This document shows positions 15,199 through 23,224 of a stretch of DNA of 64,000 bases, in pieces. Source of the stretch: Fibrobacter sp. UWR2 (GTDB lineage Bacteria > Fibrobacterota > Fibrobacteria > Fibrobacterales > Fibrobacteraceae); NCBI RefSeq assembly GCF_002210285.1, contig NZ_MWQE01000001.1, forward strand, positions 186,001-250,000, in the 5' to 3' direction. The notes beneath the pieces are model-generated. The model had not been told where the DNA came from. It worked only from the letters and a program-made list of their open reading frames with translations, and did not search any database. Both the position numbers and the translations under genes were made by a program. Positions within the stretch are counted from its first letter, which is position 1. Each line of letters begins with the position of its first letter.

Positions 15199-17541
15199 AT
15201 GTTGTTTTGTAGATCGGTGCCCTTCCGCCGTTTTATTCCTGCTTTGGGATTGATTGTCGCATGCAATGCATGCGGCGAGAATGGTGGTCGGACTTCCGAG
15301 AATGCTGCCCCCGCTGATTCCAATACGACGATAGAAGACGCCATCCCGCAAGACCCGTACGCAGCACTCGAACAGATAGCGCCGGGCGATTTTCATAATC
15401 GCGTTGTCCGCGCTGACCGTGCCAAGAGGAGCATGGAAGATTCCTTGCTTGCTGGCGATGTGCGCGATTATGCCCGTGCCGCATTTTACTATTACTCCGA
15501 GAAATGGGATAGTGCGTATTCTGCCTACGACGCACTTCGAAGCCGAGACCCGAAACTCGAGGCCGAGGTGGTCCTGCGTATGGCAAAATCGAAGTTCCAT
15601 GTGAACGATTATGATGGAATGCGCCGTGCACTTACACTTGGCTCGAAGTTCTCGAAGAATGATGCATTTGCCCGTGCGGCGGCACGACTCCGCGTGGAGG
15701 CTTCCCTTGCCGATTCGACACTGGGAGAGAAGGCTCATGCGGATTCCCTGAAGGCCTTTCTGGATAGGTTCCCTAAGGGAGACGATGCTGCGGTACTGAA
15801 ATACCGTTACGCCTCGTATTTGGAACAAAATAAGCAACAGAAGCAGGCGAAACGCTATTACATGCAGTTGCTTACGACTTCGACTCCGTACAGGGATTCC
15901 GCCTTTGTGGCCATAAGACGCCTGCGTACGGTGCAGGCATCTCCTGAAACGCTTGCCGAAAAGGTCGCCTATGCGAAGATGGCTTGCGCGAAGGACGAGG
16001 CACAGAGTTGTATTGGACTTTTGGATTCCATCCGTATTCTCGACGAGGACATGGTGGCGAAAAATCCGCAGTCGGTGCAGCCGGTTCCGGAAGGGTCCCC
16101 GCTTGCAGAACTGAAGAGTTCGCTCGACATGAATACGCGTATCGTACTGTGGAGCAAACGCGGCGATGCGCTCAAGGCGATGAACAGGAACGACGAGGCG
16201 ATTGCGCAGTTTACGTTCCTTATCGATTCTGTCGAGGCGCGCGCGGTATGGATTCAGGCGGCGCTGCGCCTGCATCGCAGTGCAGCGAAAAAGAATGCAA
16301 AGGAAATTCGCAGGCTTGATGCCATGTTGCAGAGTGCGAACAAGTACAGCAAGGAAAATGCGAACAACCTTTGGGTCCGCGGATTCGAACACGAACAGCA
16401 GGAGCGCTATGACAGTGCTGTTGTAACGTTCGAAAAACTTGCCGATAAGCATTTCGGGAACAATATCAAGCACCAGTGGGCAAAATTCCGCATAGGCTTT
16501 ATCTACTTCAAGCAGGAACGCTGGGCCGATGCCGAGAAGGCTTTGGCCGAGGCGAAACGCGAACCGTTCCTGTGGAGCGGAAGCGCGTCGAGGTATTTCC
16601 TTGCCGAAACCTACATGAAGATGGGGAAAGATTCCCTCGCTCGCGATGCCTTTTTGGACTGTATCGCCGATTTCCCGCTTGGCTACTATGCGCACCGGAG
16701 CCGCATGAAACTCGTTGAATATGAACTGATGGAAAAGTTCGAGGTGCCCTATGCGAAGGGCGTGCCTATGACCGGCGAGGCGACGCTTGCCTGGGTGAAG
16801 AATATCCAGAAGGGCGCGAAAGACCCGACGTACACGCAGGAACGCTATGACCGCATAAAGAAACTGTTCCAGTACGGGTTTAGCGACGAGGCTTTCGCCC
16901 TGTACGACGAGGCCCGCAAGAAGAATGCGAAACGCCTTGATTTTTTGTATGAGTACGGGAACCTCTTTTATGAGATGGGTGAGACTGCTGCTGGGTACAG
17001 GCTTGCGCGCCAGTTCCAGGCGAATATCGACCGTCGCCTTCTGGCCGATGCCCCGATTGCGATTTTGCATTACCTGTTCCCGCTACCTTACCGCGACCAG
17101 GTGAAGTTCCACTCGGGAATGCGCATAGACCCGTTTTTCGTTTATAGCGTGATGCGCCAGGAATCCATATTCGACTACCAGATTACGTCGCCTGCAGGTG
17201 CATGTGGCTTGTTGCAGATTATGCCTGCGACCGGTAAGATGCTTGCAAAGCAGGAATACCTGGATACCTTCGATCCGGCGCAACTTTACAACCCGTACAT
17301 GAATATCCGTTTGGGAGTCCGCTATCTTGTAGACCTGAAGACACAATACAGCAACGACTACATGTATGTGCTGGGAAACTACAATGCTGGCCCCAAGCCC
17401 ACCAAGCGCTGGCAAAAGGCGGGTGAGGGCAAGCCCTGGGATATCCGTGCCGAAGAAATCAGTTACTGGGAAACCCGTGACTACGTGAAGCGGGTCATGG
17501 GGAATTACTGGATTTATCAGGAAATATACGACGAGATTTAG
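15199..17541 (+). CDS. Slt70-like lytic transglycosylase lipoprotein
   Basis: A 780-residue protein with a lipoprotein signal (RFIPALGLIVAC). A long helical TPR-like superhelix spans about residues 60-620, followed by a C-terminal SLT domain. The catalytic Glu is Glu655 in VMRQESIFD; further marks are GACGLLQIMPATG, LYNPYMNIRLGVRYL and LGNYNAGP. These enzymes cleave murein to 1,6-anhydro products during growth and recycling. Lipidation would anchor it at the periplasmic face. GGAGG lies 8 nt before the ATG and ptsI ends 14 bp upstream, so it belongs to the pts run. Confidence 0.92.
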   Translation: MLFCRSVPFRRFIPALGLIVACNACGENGGRTSENAAPADSNTTIEDAIPQDPYAALEQIAPGDFHNRVVRADRAKRSMEDSLLAGDVRDYARAAFYYYSEKWDSAYSAYDALRSRDPKLEAEVVLRMAKSKFHVNDYDGMRRALTLGSKFSKNDAFARAAARLRVEASLADSTLGEKAHADSLKAFLDRFPKGDDAAVLKYRYASYLEQNKQQKQAKRYYMQLLTTSTPYRDSAFVAIRRLRTVQASPETLAEKVAYAKMACAKDEAQSCIGLLDSIRILDEDMVAKNPQSVQPVPEGSPLAELKSSLDMNTRIVLWSKRGDALKAMNRNDEAIAQFTFLIDSVEARAVWIQAALRLHRSAAKKNAKEIRRLDAMLQSANKYSKENANNLWVRGFEHEQQERYDSAVVTFEKLADKHFGNNIKHQWAKFRIGFIYFKQERWADAEKALAEAKREPFLWSGSASRYFLAETYMKMGKDSLARDAFLDCIADFPLGYYAHRSRMKLVEYELMEKFEVPYAKGVPMTGEATLAWVKNIQKGAKDPTYTQERYDRIKKLFQYGFSDEAFALYDEARKKNAKRLDFLYEYGNLFYEMGETAAGYRLARQFQANIDRRLLADAPIAILHYLFPLPYRDQVKFHSGMRIDPFFVYSVMRQESIFDYQITSPAGACGLLQIMPATGKMLAKQEYLDTFDPAQLYNPYMNIRLGVRYLVDLKTQYSNDYMYVLGNYNAGPKPTKRWQKAGEGKPWDIRAEEISYWETRDYVKRVMGNYWIYQEIYDEI

Positions 17542-17544
17542 CAG

Positions 17545-18393
17545 ATGCTTTTCCTTCTTCTGACAATTGGCCCGGCATTCCTGTTTGCTTGTGGAAATAT
17601 CCTGGAAAAGTCCGGGGTTTCGACGGTAGGCAAGCGCACCGGCGGCACGTCCAGACCTTGGGAATTCTTCAAGGGCGTGGTGACTAACAAGTTCTGGTGG
17701 CTGGGTATCGCTTGCTCGGGGCTTGCAACTCTCGGGTACTATATCGCCATGGCCCGCTATGACCTTTCGCAGGTGCAGCCCATGATGGTCCTGAATCCGG
17801 TACTGACCGCTCTGATGGGGTTCTGCATCTTGAAGGAGGTCCTGACAAAGCGCATTGTTGTCGCAATCTGCTTTGTGGTGGCAGGCCTACTCTATTCGGT
17901 AGAAAATTTGGGAGAATCGACTAGCCTGCAGAATGTTGGAATTCTTTGGGTTTACGCCGGTATCCTTTGTGCGGTAACGCTGGTTGCGCATTTGTTCGTG
18001 AAAAACCGCGAGGTGGTGGATTCACTTATCATGGGTGTTGGGTTCGGCCTTTCTGCTGCTTTCTACAAGAGCCTCGCAATGGATTTTGACTTGGACCATA
18101 TCGCGCTTTCGTCAGTTGCAAGCCTGCTGCTTGATTTCAGGACGCTTGGCTATGTGGCTACCTACAGCATTGCTTTCCTGTATTCGCAGGTCTCGTTCTC
18201 GCGTGGGCGTGCTCTGTTCATCATTCCGTTCAGTGCTGCCGTCGGGGCGGCTGTGCCTACCTTGGCGGGAGCAGTCGTGTTTTCGGAGGCATTCCCTATA
18301 GGGAAGGTCATTTCGGTGACTCTGGTACTGATTGGCGCTTGCCTGTTCATTGTCCGGCGCCCGCACCGCTCTCAGACGAAAAAAATGCCTTAG
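17545..18393 (+). CDS. EamA/DMT-superfamily membrane transporter
   Basis: A 282-residue protein with about ten hydrophobic helices arranged as two similar halves, as in drug/metabolite transporters. Marks are the LNPVLTALMGFCILKE segment in half one and the PFSAAVGAAVPTLAGAVVFSE segment in half two. The substrate is unknown. It starts 3 bp after the transglycosylase stop and is the last gene of the run. Confidence 0.82.
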   Translation: MLFLLLTIGPAFLFACGNILEKSGVSTVGKRTGGTSRPWEFFKGVVTNKFWWLGIACSGLATLGYYIAMARYDLSQVQPMMVLNPVLTALMGFCILKEVLTKRIVVAICFVVAGLLYSVENLGESTSLQNVGILWVYAGILCAVTLVAHLFVKNREVVDSLIMGVGFGLSAAFYKSLAMDFDLDHIALSSVASLLLDFRTLGYVATYSIAFLYSQVSFSRGRALFIIPFSAAVGAAVPTLAGAVVFSEAFPIGKVISVTLVLIGACLFIVRRPHRSQTKKMP

Positions 18394-18430
18394 TTGGCTG
18401 GATTCCCTTGCGGAAAATCACGTGACGTGC

Positions 18431-18473
18431 GGGAAAATTTGAATTTTCCCGTTCGAGAAGGTATATTCTGTAT
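18431..18473 (+). promoter_or_regulatory. Promoter of the LTD-CotH lipoprotein gene with palindromic operator candidate
   Basis: TTGAAT (18439-18444), a 17-bp spacer and TATATT (18462-18467). A perfect 9-bp inverted repeat, GGGAAAATT/AATTTTCCC with a 2-bp centre (18431-18450), covers the -35. The predicted start point coincides with the ATG at 18474. Confidence 0.6.
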
Positions 18474-21242
18474 ATGGTGTGTAGGTCCACTCTTGTAACA
18501 CTCTCTTTGTTGACGGTGCTTCTCGCGGCATGTTCGGACGATAGCGGATCGGGCTCTTCCGTCGAATTGCCCGAAAGTTCCGCCTCGTCATCGGTTCCCT
18601 TTGTGGGGGGCTCCCCGGTGGTGGTGACGGAAGTGGACCCGGTGAATACCACTTTTAAGGATCATGAGGGTGGCGATGCCGGCTGGGTGGAGTTCTTCAA
18701 TCCGTCCGAAACGCCCGTAAACCTTGCTGGTCTCTACTTGACCGATGACCTTTCGCAGCCTAGGAAGTGGGCTTTTGGGAACGTTCCTGTGCCGCCGCAG
18801 GGGTTCATGGTGCTGTTTCTTTCGGGGAAAGACTTGCCCGATTACGAGGCTCCCCATGATTCAGCAGATTTGATTGGTCATGGATGTTGGACCTGGACTG
18901 ATTCGCAAAATGAGCCCGTTGCGGGCGAGAGCCGTGCGGATAATCTCCCGGGCAAGTCAAAGATCTGTTTTGCTGAAAATGGGAGCCAGGCTTTCGGGAG
19001 CAGCATGCAGTACGGTGTGAACGAGGAACTGGGGTGGACATCGATTTCAGTCTTCGTGGGGACGGGGTCGTCCTCGAAAAATGATGTGCTCGACATCTCG
19101 AATGCGAACGAGATTCTTTTGACGGGATTTGTGACGGCGGGCCGCAAGCTTTCGCTTAGGCTCGCGCAGCCCGATGTAGATGACTGGCTTGGGTGGGAAT
19201 CTGTCATCGAGGGTACGGGCGATTCCAATACGACGTATACTATCGCTCTTCCGCAGGGGACTAAACTCCCTGACCTCGAGAACATCTACGGTACGCGATT
19301 CAGCCCGGAATCGAACGAGACGAAGGAGGTCAACATGAAGGTGACCTCGTACATAGCTCGCAATCGCGGGCACGAACCGCATGCGAACTTCAAGCTGCAT
19401 CACAAGGGCGGGAGCCTCTACCTGATGAATGAAGACGGTGCTATTGTGGATTCCGTCGCATACCCTGCGATGCCTGTCGGTAAGACGTGGTCATTCGGTG
19501 TATCGCCTGCAGGTGCGGCGACCTATGGCTTCGCGGACCCGAGCCCTTATGGTGGAGCCTTCTCGTCGGTTGTTTATTCCGAACGTTCTCCGGTAGTTTC
19601 CGATAAGATGCCTCCCTCGGGTTTTTACAAGGAACCGTTCTTCGTGACTTTCTATACCGATGAGGAGAGCAATGCGCACGTGCGTTGCCGGGAAGGTGGA
19701 GCGTTGCCCGATGCGAGCCAGCCCGAAACAATGGGCCTGACTGTTTCTTCTACGACAGTTTTGCGCTGCGCCTCCTTTATGCCGGGAAAGTATCCGGGCG
19801 ACGTGGAAACCCGTACCTACGTATTCGAGGACCAGCCGACGATTGCCTCCGTGTTCATTACCGCAAATCCGCTTTCGCTGTTCGATCCGGATACGGGCCT
19901 CTACATGGATGGCCCCGATGCGCAGGCAAAGGAGCCGCATTACGGTGCGAACTACTGGTCCGACCGTGAACTCCCCGCATTTGTGGAACTTGTTGAACCC
20001 GGTGGCAGTGAACCCGGATTTGCGAAGGATGCTGGCTTCCAGATTTTTGGCAACTACAGCAGGGCCCGCGAGAAGAAGTCTGTCGCTATCGTGTTCCGCG
20101 AGAAGTACGGCGACAAGCGCCTGGAATATCCGCTTTTCCCTGCATATCCGGAACTGAACAAGTTCAAGAGTTTTATCCTGCGTACGGGCAATTTCGGGAT
20201 GGACTACATCCACGATGACCTAGCAAGTTCGCTTTCCGAAGGCCTCGGGGTCGATTACCAGCGGAGCAGACCGGCAATCGTCTACTACAATGGCGAGTAC
20301 TATGGAATCCAGAATATCCGTGAACGCTCGAACCGTTACTACTTCGAGACGCATTACGGCTACGATCCGGACAACATCGACCTTCTGAAGGCGGATAACT
20401 CGGCAAGCAGTGGAGAGTCTTCGGACTATACCGAACTTTTGGACTGGATGGAAATGCACCCGCTCGATGATGACGCGAATTACCAATATGTGGCGTCGAA
20501 GATTGATATAGACAATTTTATCAACTATCAGCAGACGGAAATTTACGCGAATAACCGCGACTGGCCCTCGAACAACCTGAAAAAGTGGCGTGTGCGTAAC
20601 CCGGCTTCTCCGTGGAGGTGGTTCCTGTACGACATGGATTTCGGATTCGGGAACGATATGAGCGAGTACACGAACAATATATTTGAGTTTGCTGCCGCCG
20701 AGGATGGCGAAGACTGGCCGAATGGCCCCAAGTCGACCTTCCTGTTCCGGAAATTGCTAGAAAACAAGTCGTTTACGAATAAGTTTGTGAACCGTATGTC
20801 GGCGCTCCTTTCTATGAACTTCGAAAAATCTCGCGTACTTGCCCGCATAGAGGCGATGATGGATGAGATTTCAGCCGAGGTGGGGCGCGACCAGAAACGT
20901 TGGGGCCATAGTGCAAGCTGGATGGGAAAGGTGCTTGATGGTATGAAGGATTTTGCGGAAGAGCGCCCCGGTGTCCTCTATAGTGAAATGCAGGAATTCT
21001 TTAATCTAGATGAAATCGTCTCGGTGACACTTTCTGCAAACGGAAATGGACGTGTGCTTGTAGACGGCCTCCCGCTCGACAGTCCTTCGCTGAAAATCAA
21101 CTTCTTCAAGGGCACGCCGGTTACCCTATCTGCAGAGGGAATTGGCGGAGGGATATTTGCCGGTTGGAGCGACGGCGTTATGGAAGCCTCCCGTACGATT
21201 CTGCCCGAAGAAATCGATGCCCTGACGGCGACATTCAAGTAG
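18474..21242 (+). CDS. LTD-CotH family lipoprotein
   Basis: A 922-residue lipoprotein (signal VTLSLLTVLLAAC). Domains in order: a lamin-tail domain at ~40-130 (GWVEFFNPSETPVNLAGLYL ... LFLSGKD), further beta-rich regions, and a chitobiase-C-terminal-like Ig domain at ~375-440 (SGFYKEPFFVTF ... HVRCREGG). A CotH kinase-like domain spans ~465-800, with FQIFGNYSRAREKK and the metal-binding YDMDFGFG. A C-terminal InlB-type repeat (GNGRVLVDG ... IFAGWSDG ... LTATFK) ends the protein. CotH domains phosphorylate secreted proteins in spore formers; their role in Fibrobacter is unknown. A paralogue with the same order is at 40752. Confidence 0.87.
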   Translation: MVCRSTLVTLSLLTVLLAACSDDSGSGSSVELPESSASSSVPFVGGSPVVVTEVDPVNTTFKDHEGGDAGWVEFFNPSETPVNLAGLYLTDDLSQPRKWAFGNVPVPPQGFMVLFLSGKDLPDYEAPHDSADLIGHGCWTWTDSQNEPVAGESRADNLPGKSKICFAENGSQAFGSSMQYGVNEELGWTSISVFVGTGSSSKNDVLDISNANEILLTGFVTAGRKLSLRLAQPDVDDWLGWESVIEGTGDSNTTYTIALPQGTKLPDLENIYGTRFSPESNETKEVNMKVTSYIARNRGHEPHANFKLHHKGGSLYLMNEDGAIVDSVAYPAMPVGKTWSFGVSPAGAATYGFADPSPYGGAFSSVVYSERSPVVSDKMPPSGFYKEPFFVTFYTDEESNAHVRCREGGALPDASQPETMGLTVSSTTVLRCASFMPGKYPGDVETRTYVFEDQPTIASVFITANPLSLFDPDTGLYMDGPDAQAKEPHYGANYWSDRELPAFVELVEPGGSEPGFAKDAGFQIFGNYSRAREKKSVAIVFREKYGDKRLEYPLFPAYPELNKFKSFILRTGNFGMDYIHDDLASSLSEGLGVDYQRSRPAIVYYNGEYYGIQNIRERSNRYYFETHYGYDPDNIDLLKADNSASSGESSDYTELLDWMEMHPLDDDANYQYVASKIDIDNFINYQQTEIYANNRDWPSNNLKKWRVRNPASPWRWFLYDMDFGFGNDMSEYTNNIFEFAAAEDGEDWPNGPKSTFLFRKLLENKSFTNKFVNRMSALLSMNFEKSRVLARIEAMMDEISAEVGRDQKRWGHSASWMGKVLDGMKDFAEERPGVLYSEMQEFFNLDEIVSVTLSANGNGRVLVDGLPLDSPSLKINFFKGTPVTLSAEGIGGGIFAGWSDGVMEASRTILPEEIDALTATFK

Positions 21243-21261
21243 TCTGGGTGCAATCCAGTAA

Positions 21262-21289
21262 AGACCCGTCGACAAAAGCCGACGGGTCT
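21262..21289. terminator. Hairpin between convergent genes
   Basis: Perfect 10-bp stem AGACCCGTCG/CGACGGGTCT (21262-21271, 21280-21289) with an 8-nt loop, lying between the LTD-CotH gene and the minus-strand operon. T-tracts are short on both sides, so it is a weak bidirectional terminator. Confidence 0.65.
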
Positions 21290-21315
21290 CTGTTTGCCTA
21301 AGTAAGACTTGTGGC

Positions 21316-21546
21316 TTACAGCTTCTGATGCTTTAAACGCTCTACTTCTCTATTGGCCATGTCTAGTTTCTGTAGTTTCTCGATGATGGGGGCGCACTGG
21401 CTTTTGTCCATATTGAAGTTTGTTCCGCAAATAGGACATTTTACTGAAGTACCGCAGAGAAAGTCGTGCAGGCTTAACTTGATGTACCCCTTTTGGCAAA
21501 CAGGGCACGGAACTCCGGTTGGTGAATTGTATGTTTTTTCGTTCAT
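21316..21546 (-). CDS. Small zinc-ribbon protein
   Basis: A 76-residue protein with two CPxC knuckles (PCPVCQKG and KCPICGTN) about 25 residues apart, the arrangement of a four-Cys zinc ribbon. A charged helical tail follows (IIEKLQKLDMANREVERLKH) that could be a short coiled coil. The ATG at 21546 lies 2 bp beyond the stop of the upstream DUF2589-like gene, so it is the last gene of that operon. Function unknown; a role as adaptor or regulator of the neighbouring proteins is a guess. Confidence 0.78.
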   Translation of the reverse strand: MNEKTYNSPTGVPCPVCQKGYIKLSLHDFLCGTSVKCPICGTNFNMDKSQCAPIIEKLQKLDMANREVERLKHQKL

Positions 21547-21548
21547 GG

Positions 21549-22442
21549 TTATTTTACGTAGTAGTAGATGTCGACGCTGACTGTTGAACCATTGCTGTGA
21601 GTGAAAGTGACTTTCTGTGATGAACCATGCTTGACTTGTCCCTTGTTCTTGATGCTCGCGACCCATGGAATTCCGCCCTGTTCGTTGGTGACCACGCTGA
21701 GTCCGCTACCCCAGTGTTTTTTGTCGTTTGAGAGCGAGAGACCTGTGGATTCGTCGTAGTAGACCGTGACAAGTTCGTTCGCGACGCCCTGATTAGTTAA
21801 GGGGTCTTTCAACTGTAGGAAGGAATCGTTTCCCTTTCCGATTTCGACCTTGACGGTCTTGTCTTGTGGACAAATCTCTGCTGTAGAAATATTCTGTGCG
21901 TTGGCGCCCATCATTGCCAGCAGGTTGCTTAATCCGGCAGGCATGTCTGCTTGGACGACCTTCACTTTGACGTTTATATTGGCGTCGAGATGTGGGCTGT
22001 TGGGATTGCTTGGGCTATTCTTCCCTTTTTGCGGAGCCAGGGTGGCGATAATATTTTTTTTGATTAAATCGGGAGAATTCTCGTCTATTTGTTTTGTAAG
22101 ATCATTGACAGAATCGATGATCCGGACACAAAAATCAAAATCTGCATTGTCTACGTGGAGAAGTGGAAGAGGAATCAAGGACAATGTGGGAATAGACATC
22201 GCCTTTGTCTCGATTTCGCCGTTTGCTCCAGTTTGCGTGTAACGGAATGTAGTCTTTTTTAGATCTCCGATAATATTGGTGTCTTTTGGCTCCGGTTGGG
22301 GCTCGCCCGAGTGTACAGGTTCTTTGCTGAAGCCATACTCGCTAATGAATTCAGCGGTCCTTCGCGCAGCCATGTAATCTGCCGTGATGATGGCATCGAT
22401 GGGTGTAAAGAAGATGTTTTCAAGGGTTGCTGTTTGTGACAT
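21549..22442 (-). CDS. DUF2589-like protein with C-terminal Ig-like region
   Basis: A 297-residue protein without signal peptide. The N-terminus (ITADYMAARRTAEFISEYGF) matches ITAQAMAAKSTWEFIQQVGL in the protein at 23225-24193. The strand motif PLLHVDNADFDFCVRI (93-108) and the segment VVQADMPAGLSNLLAMM also match that protein. The C-terminal ~110 residues look like a beta-sandwich (ELVTVYYDESTG ... KHWGSG ... YYYVK). A strong AAGGAGG precedes the ATG. The resemblance to DUF2589 is from memory of that family; function is unknown. Confidence 0.72.
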   Translation of the reverse strand: MSQTATLENIFFTPIDAIITADYMAARRTAEFISEYGFSKEPVHSGEPQPEPKDTNIIGDLKKTTFRYTQTGANGEIETKAMSIPTLSLIPLPLLHVDNADFDFCVRIIDSVNDLTKQIDENSPDLIKKNIIATLAPQKGKNSPSNPNSPHLDANINVKVKVVQADMPAGLSNLLAMMGANAQNISTAEICPQDKTVKVEIGKGNDSFLQLKDPLTNQGVANELVTVYYDESTGLSLSNDKKHWGSGLSVVTNEQGGIPWVASIKNKGQVKHGSSQKVTFTHSNGSTVSVDIYYYVK

Positions 22443-22451
22443 GGAGCCTCC

Positions 22452-23165
22452 TTAGTCAACTATGACGAAATCGCCGCCACTAGGATTATGCGGATTCTCT
22501 ACCCAGCGATAATTTTCCAGTTTGGTGGTTATGTGGAGTGTCTGGATAACTTCCGGTGACAAGCCGGACAGAGTCGTACCATCTACGATTACTTCAAGTT
22601 CACCGATTTGCTCAGCAGTGAAGTTTTCGATATTCTGACGCTCATTGGTGATGATATCGGACAAGGCCTTCTTTTGACTTGAGGAAATTTCTGTATCCCC
22701 TAGGAGGGAGGAACTCAGAACCTTTGCGACGGCCGTAGAAGTGTCGTCCGCAGATTTCTTTTCGATACCGGATGCGTAGAGTGTTTCCTGCACTCGTGAT
22801 ATCAGTGCTTTCCGTTTGATATCGTCATCGAGTATGAGCGCTTCCTTTTCGGGGAGGCTTGTACGCAGTTTGTCGATTAGTTTTTCGGCTGTAGCTTGGT
22901 TTGCAGACCTGTTCAGCGTTATCTGCGGTTCGATGGACTGGAGTTTTTTTGTCGTGTTGAGAGTGTTACCCTCGATAAATTCCTCTACGGCATAACGCAG
23001 AGTTATGTCGACTTCGGACATGACTGCGTTTGGCAATTGGAGGTATTTGAGCAGTTCATCTTTGCTGTACTGCTTGGCAAGTTTGCTGGTGGTGAGGTTA
23101 CTCTGGTGTTGTGCGCTATCAATAGCATTGAGGATGGAAGCAATAACAGTTTTTAACTTAGGCAT
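22452..23165 (-). CDS. Unknown protein of the DUF2589-like operon
   Basis: A 237-residue, mostly helical, polar protein with no signal peptide or membrane segment. Residues 45-60 (PNAVMSEVDITLRYAV) align without gaps to the P-x-x-x-h-x-x-x-x-I/F-x-F strand motif of both DUF2589-like neighbours, so it may be a diverged relative. The C-terminus ends in a DGTTLSGLSPEVIQ segment. It is translated from an ATG with no clear Shine-Dalgarno, downstream of a stem-loop at 23186-23213 that separates it from the first gene of the operon. Confidence 0.7.
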   Translation of the reverse strand: MPKLKTVIASILNAIDSAQHQSNLTTSKLAKQYSKDELLKYLQLPNAVMSEVDITLRYAVEEFIEGNTLNTTKKLQSIEPQITLNRSANQATAEKLIDKLRTSLPEKEALILDDDIKRKALISRVQETLYASGIEKKSADDTSTAVAKVLSSSLLGDTEISSSQKKALSDIITNERQNIENFTAEQIGELEVIVDGTTLSGLSPEVIQTLHITTKLENYRWVENPHNPSGGDFVIVD

Positions 23166-23185
23166 GTTTTTAGATGGGGGTTATA

Positions 23186-23213
23186 CCCCGGACAGGGAAA
23201 AACCTGCCCGGGG
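23186..23213 (-). promoter_or_regulatory. Intercistronic stem-loop in the DUF2589-like operon
   Basis: Stem CCCCGG-CAGG pairs with CCTG-CCGGGG around a GAAAAA loop (one internal mismatch). The CCCC at 23186-23189 can alternatively pair with the GGGG at about 23176-23180. It sits 11 bp after the stop codon of the first gene and 20 bp before the next ATG, so it could stabilise or attenuate the message. Confidence 0.55.
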
Positions 23214-23224
23214 TTGTTTATAGT

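Noticed and set aside
14863-17070. A 735-codon open frame on the minus strand
   Set aside because: Antisense to enzyme I and the lytic transglycosylase, both secure. Long antisense frames are common in GC-ending codon-biased genes.
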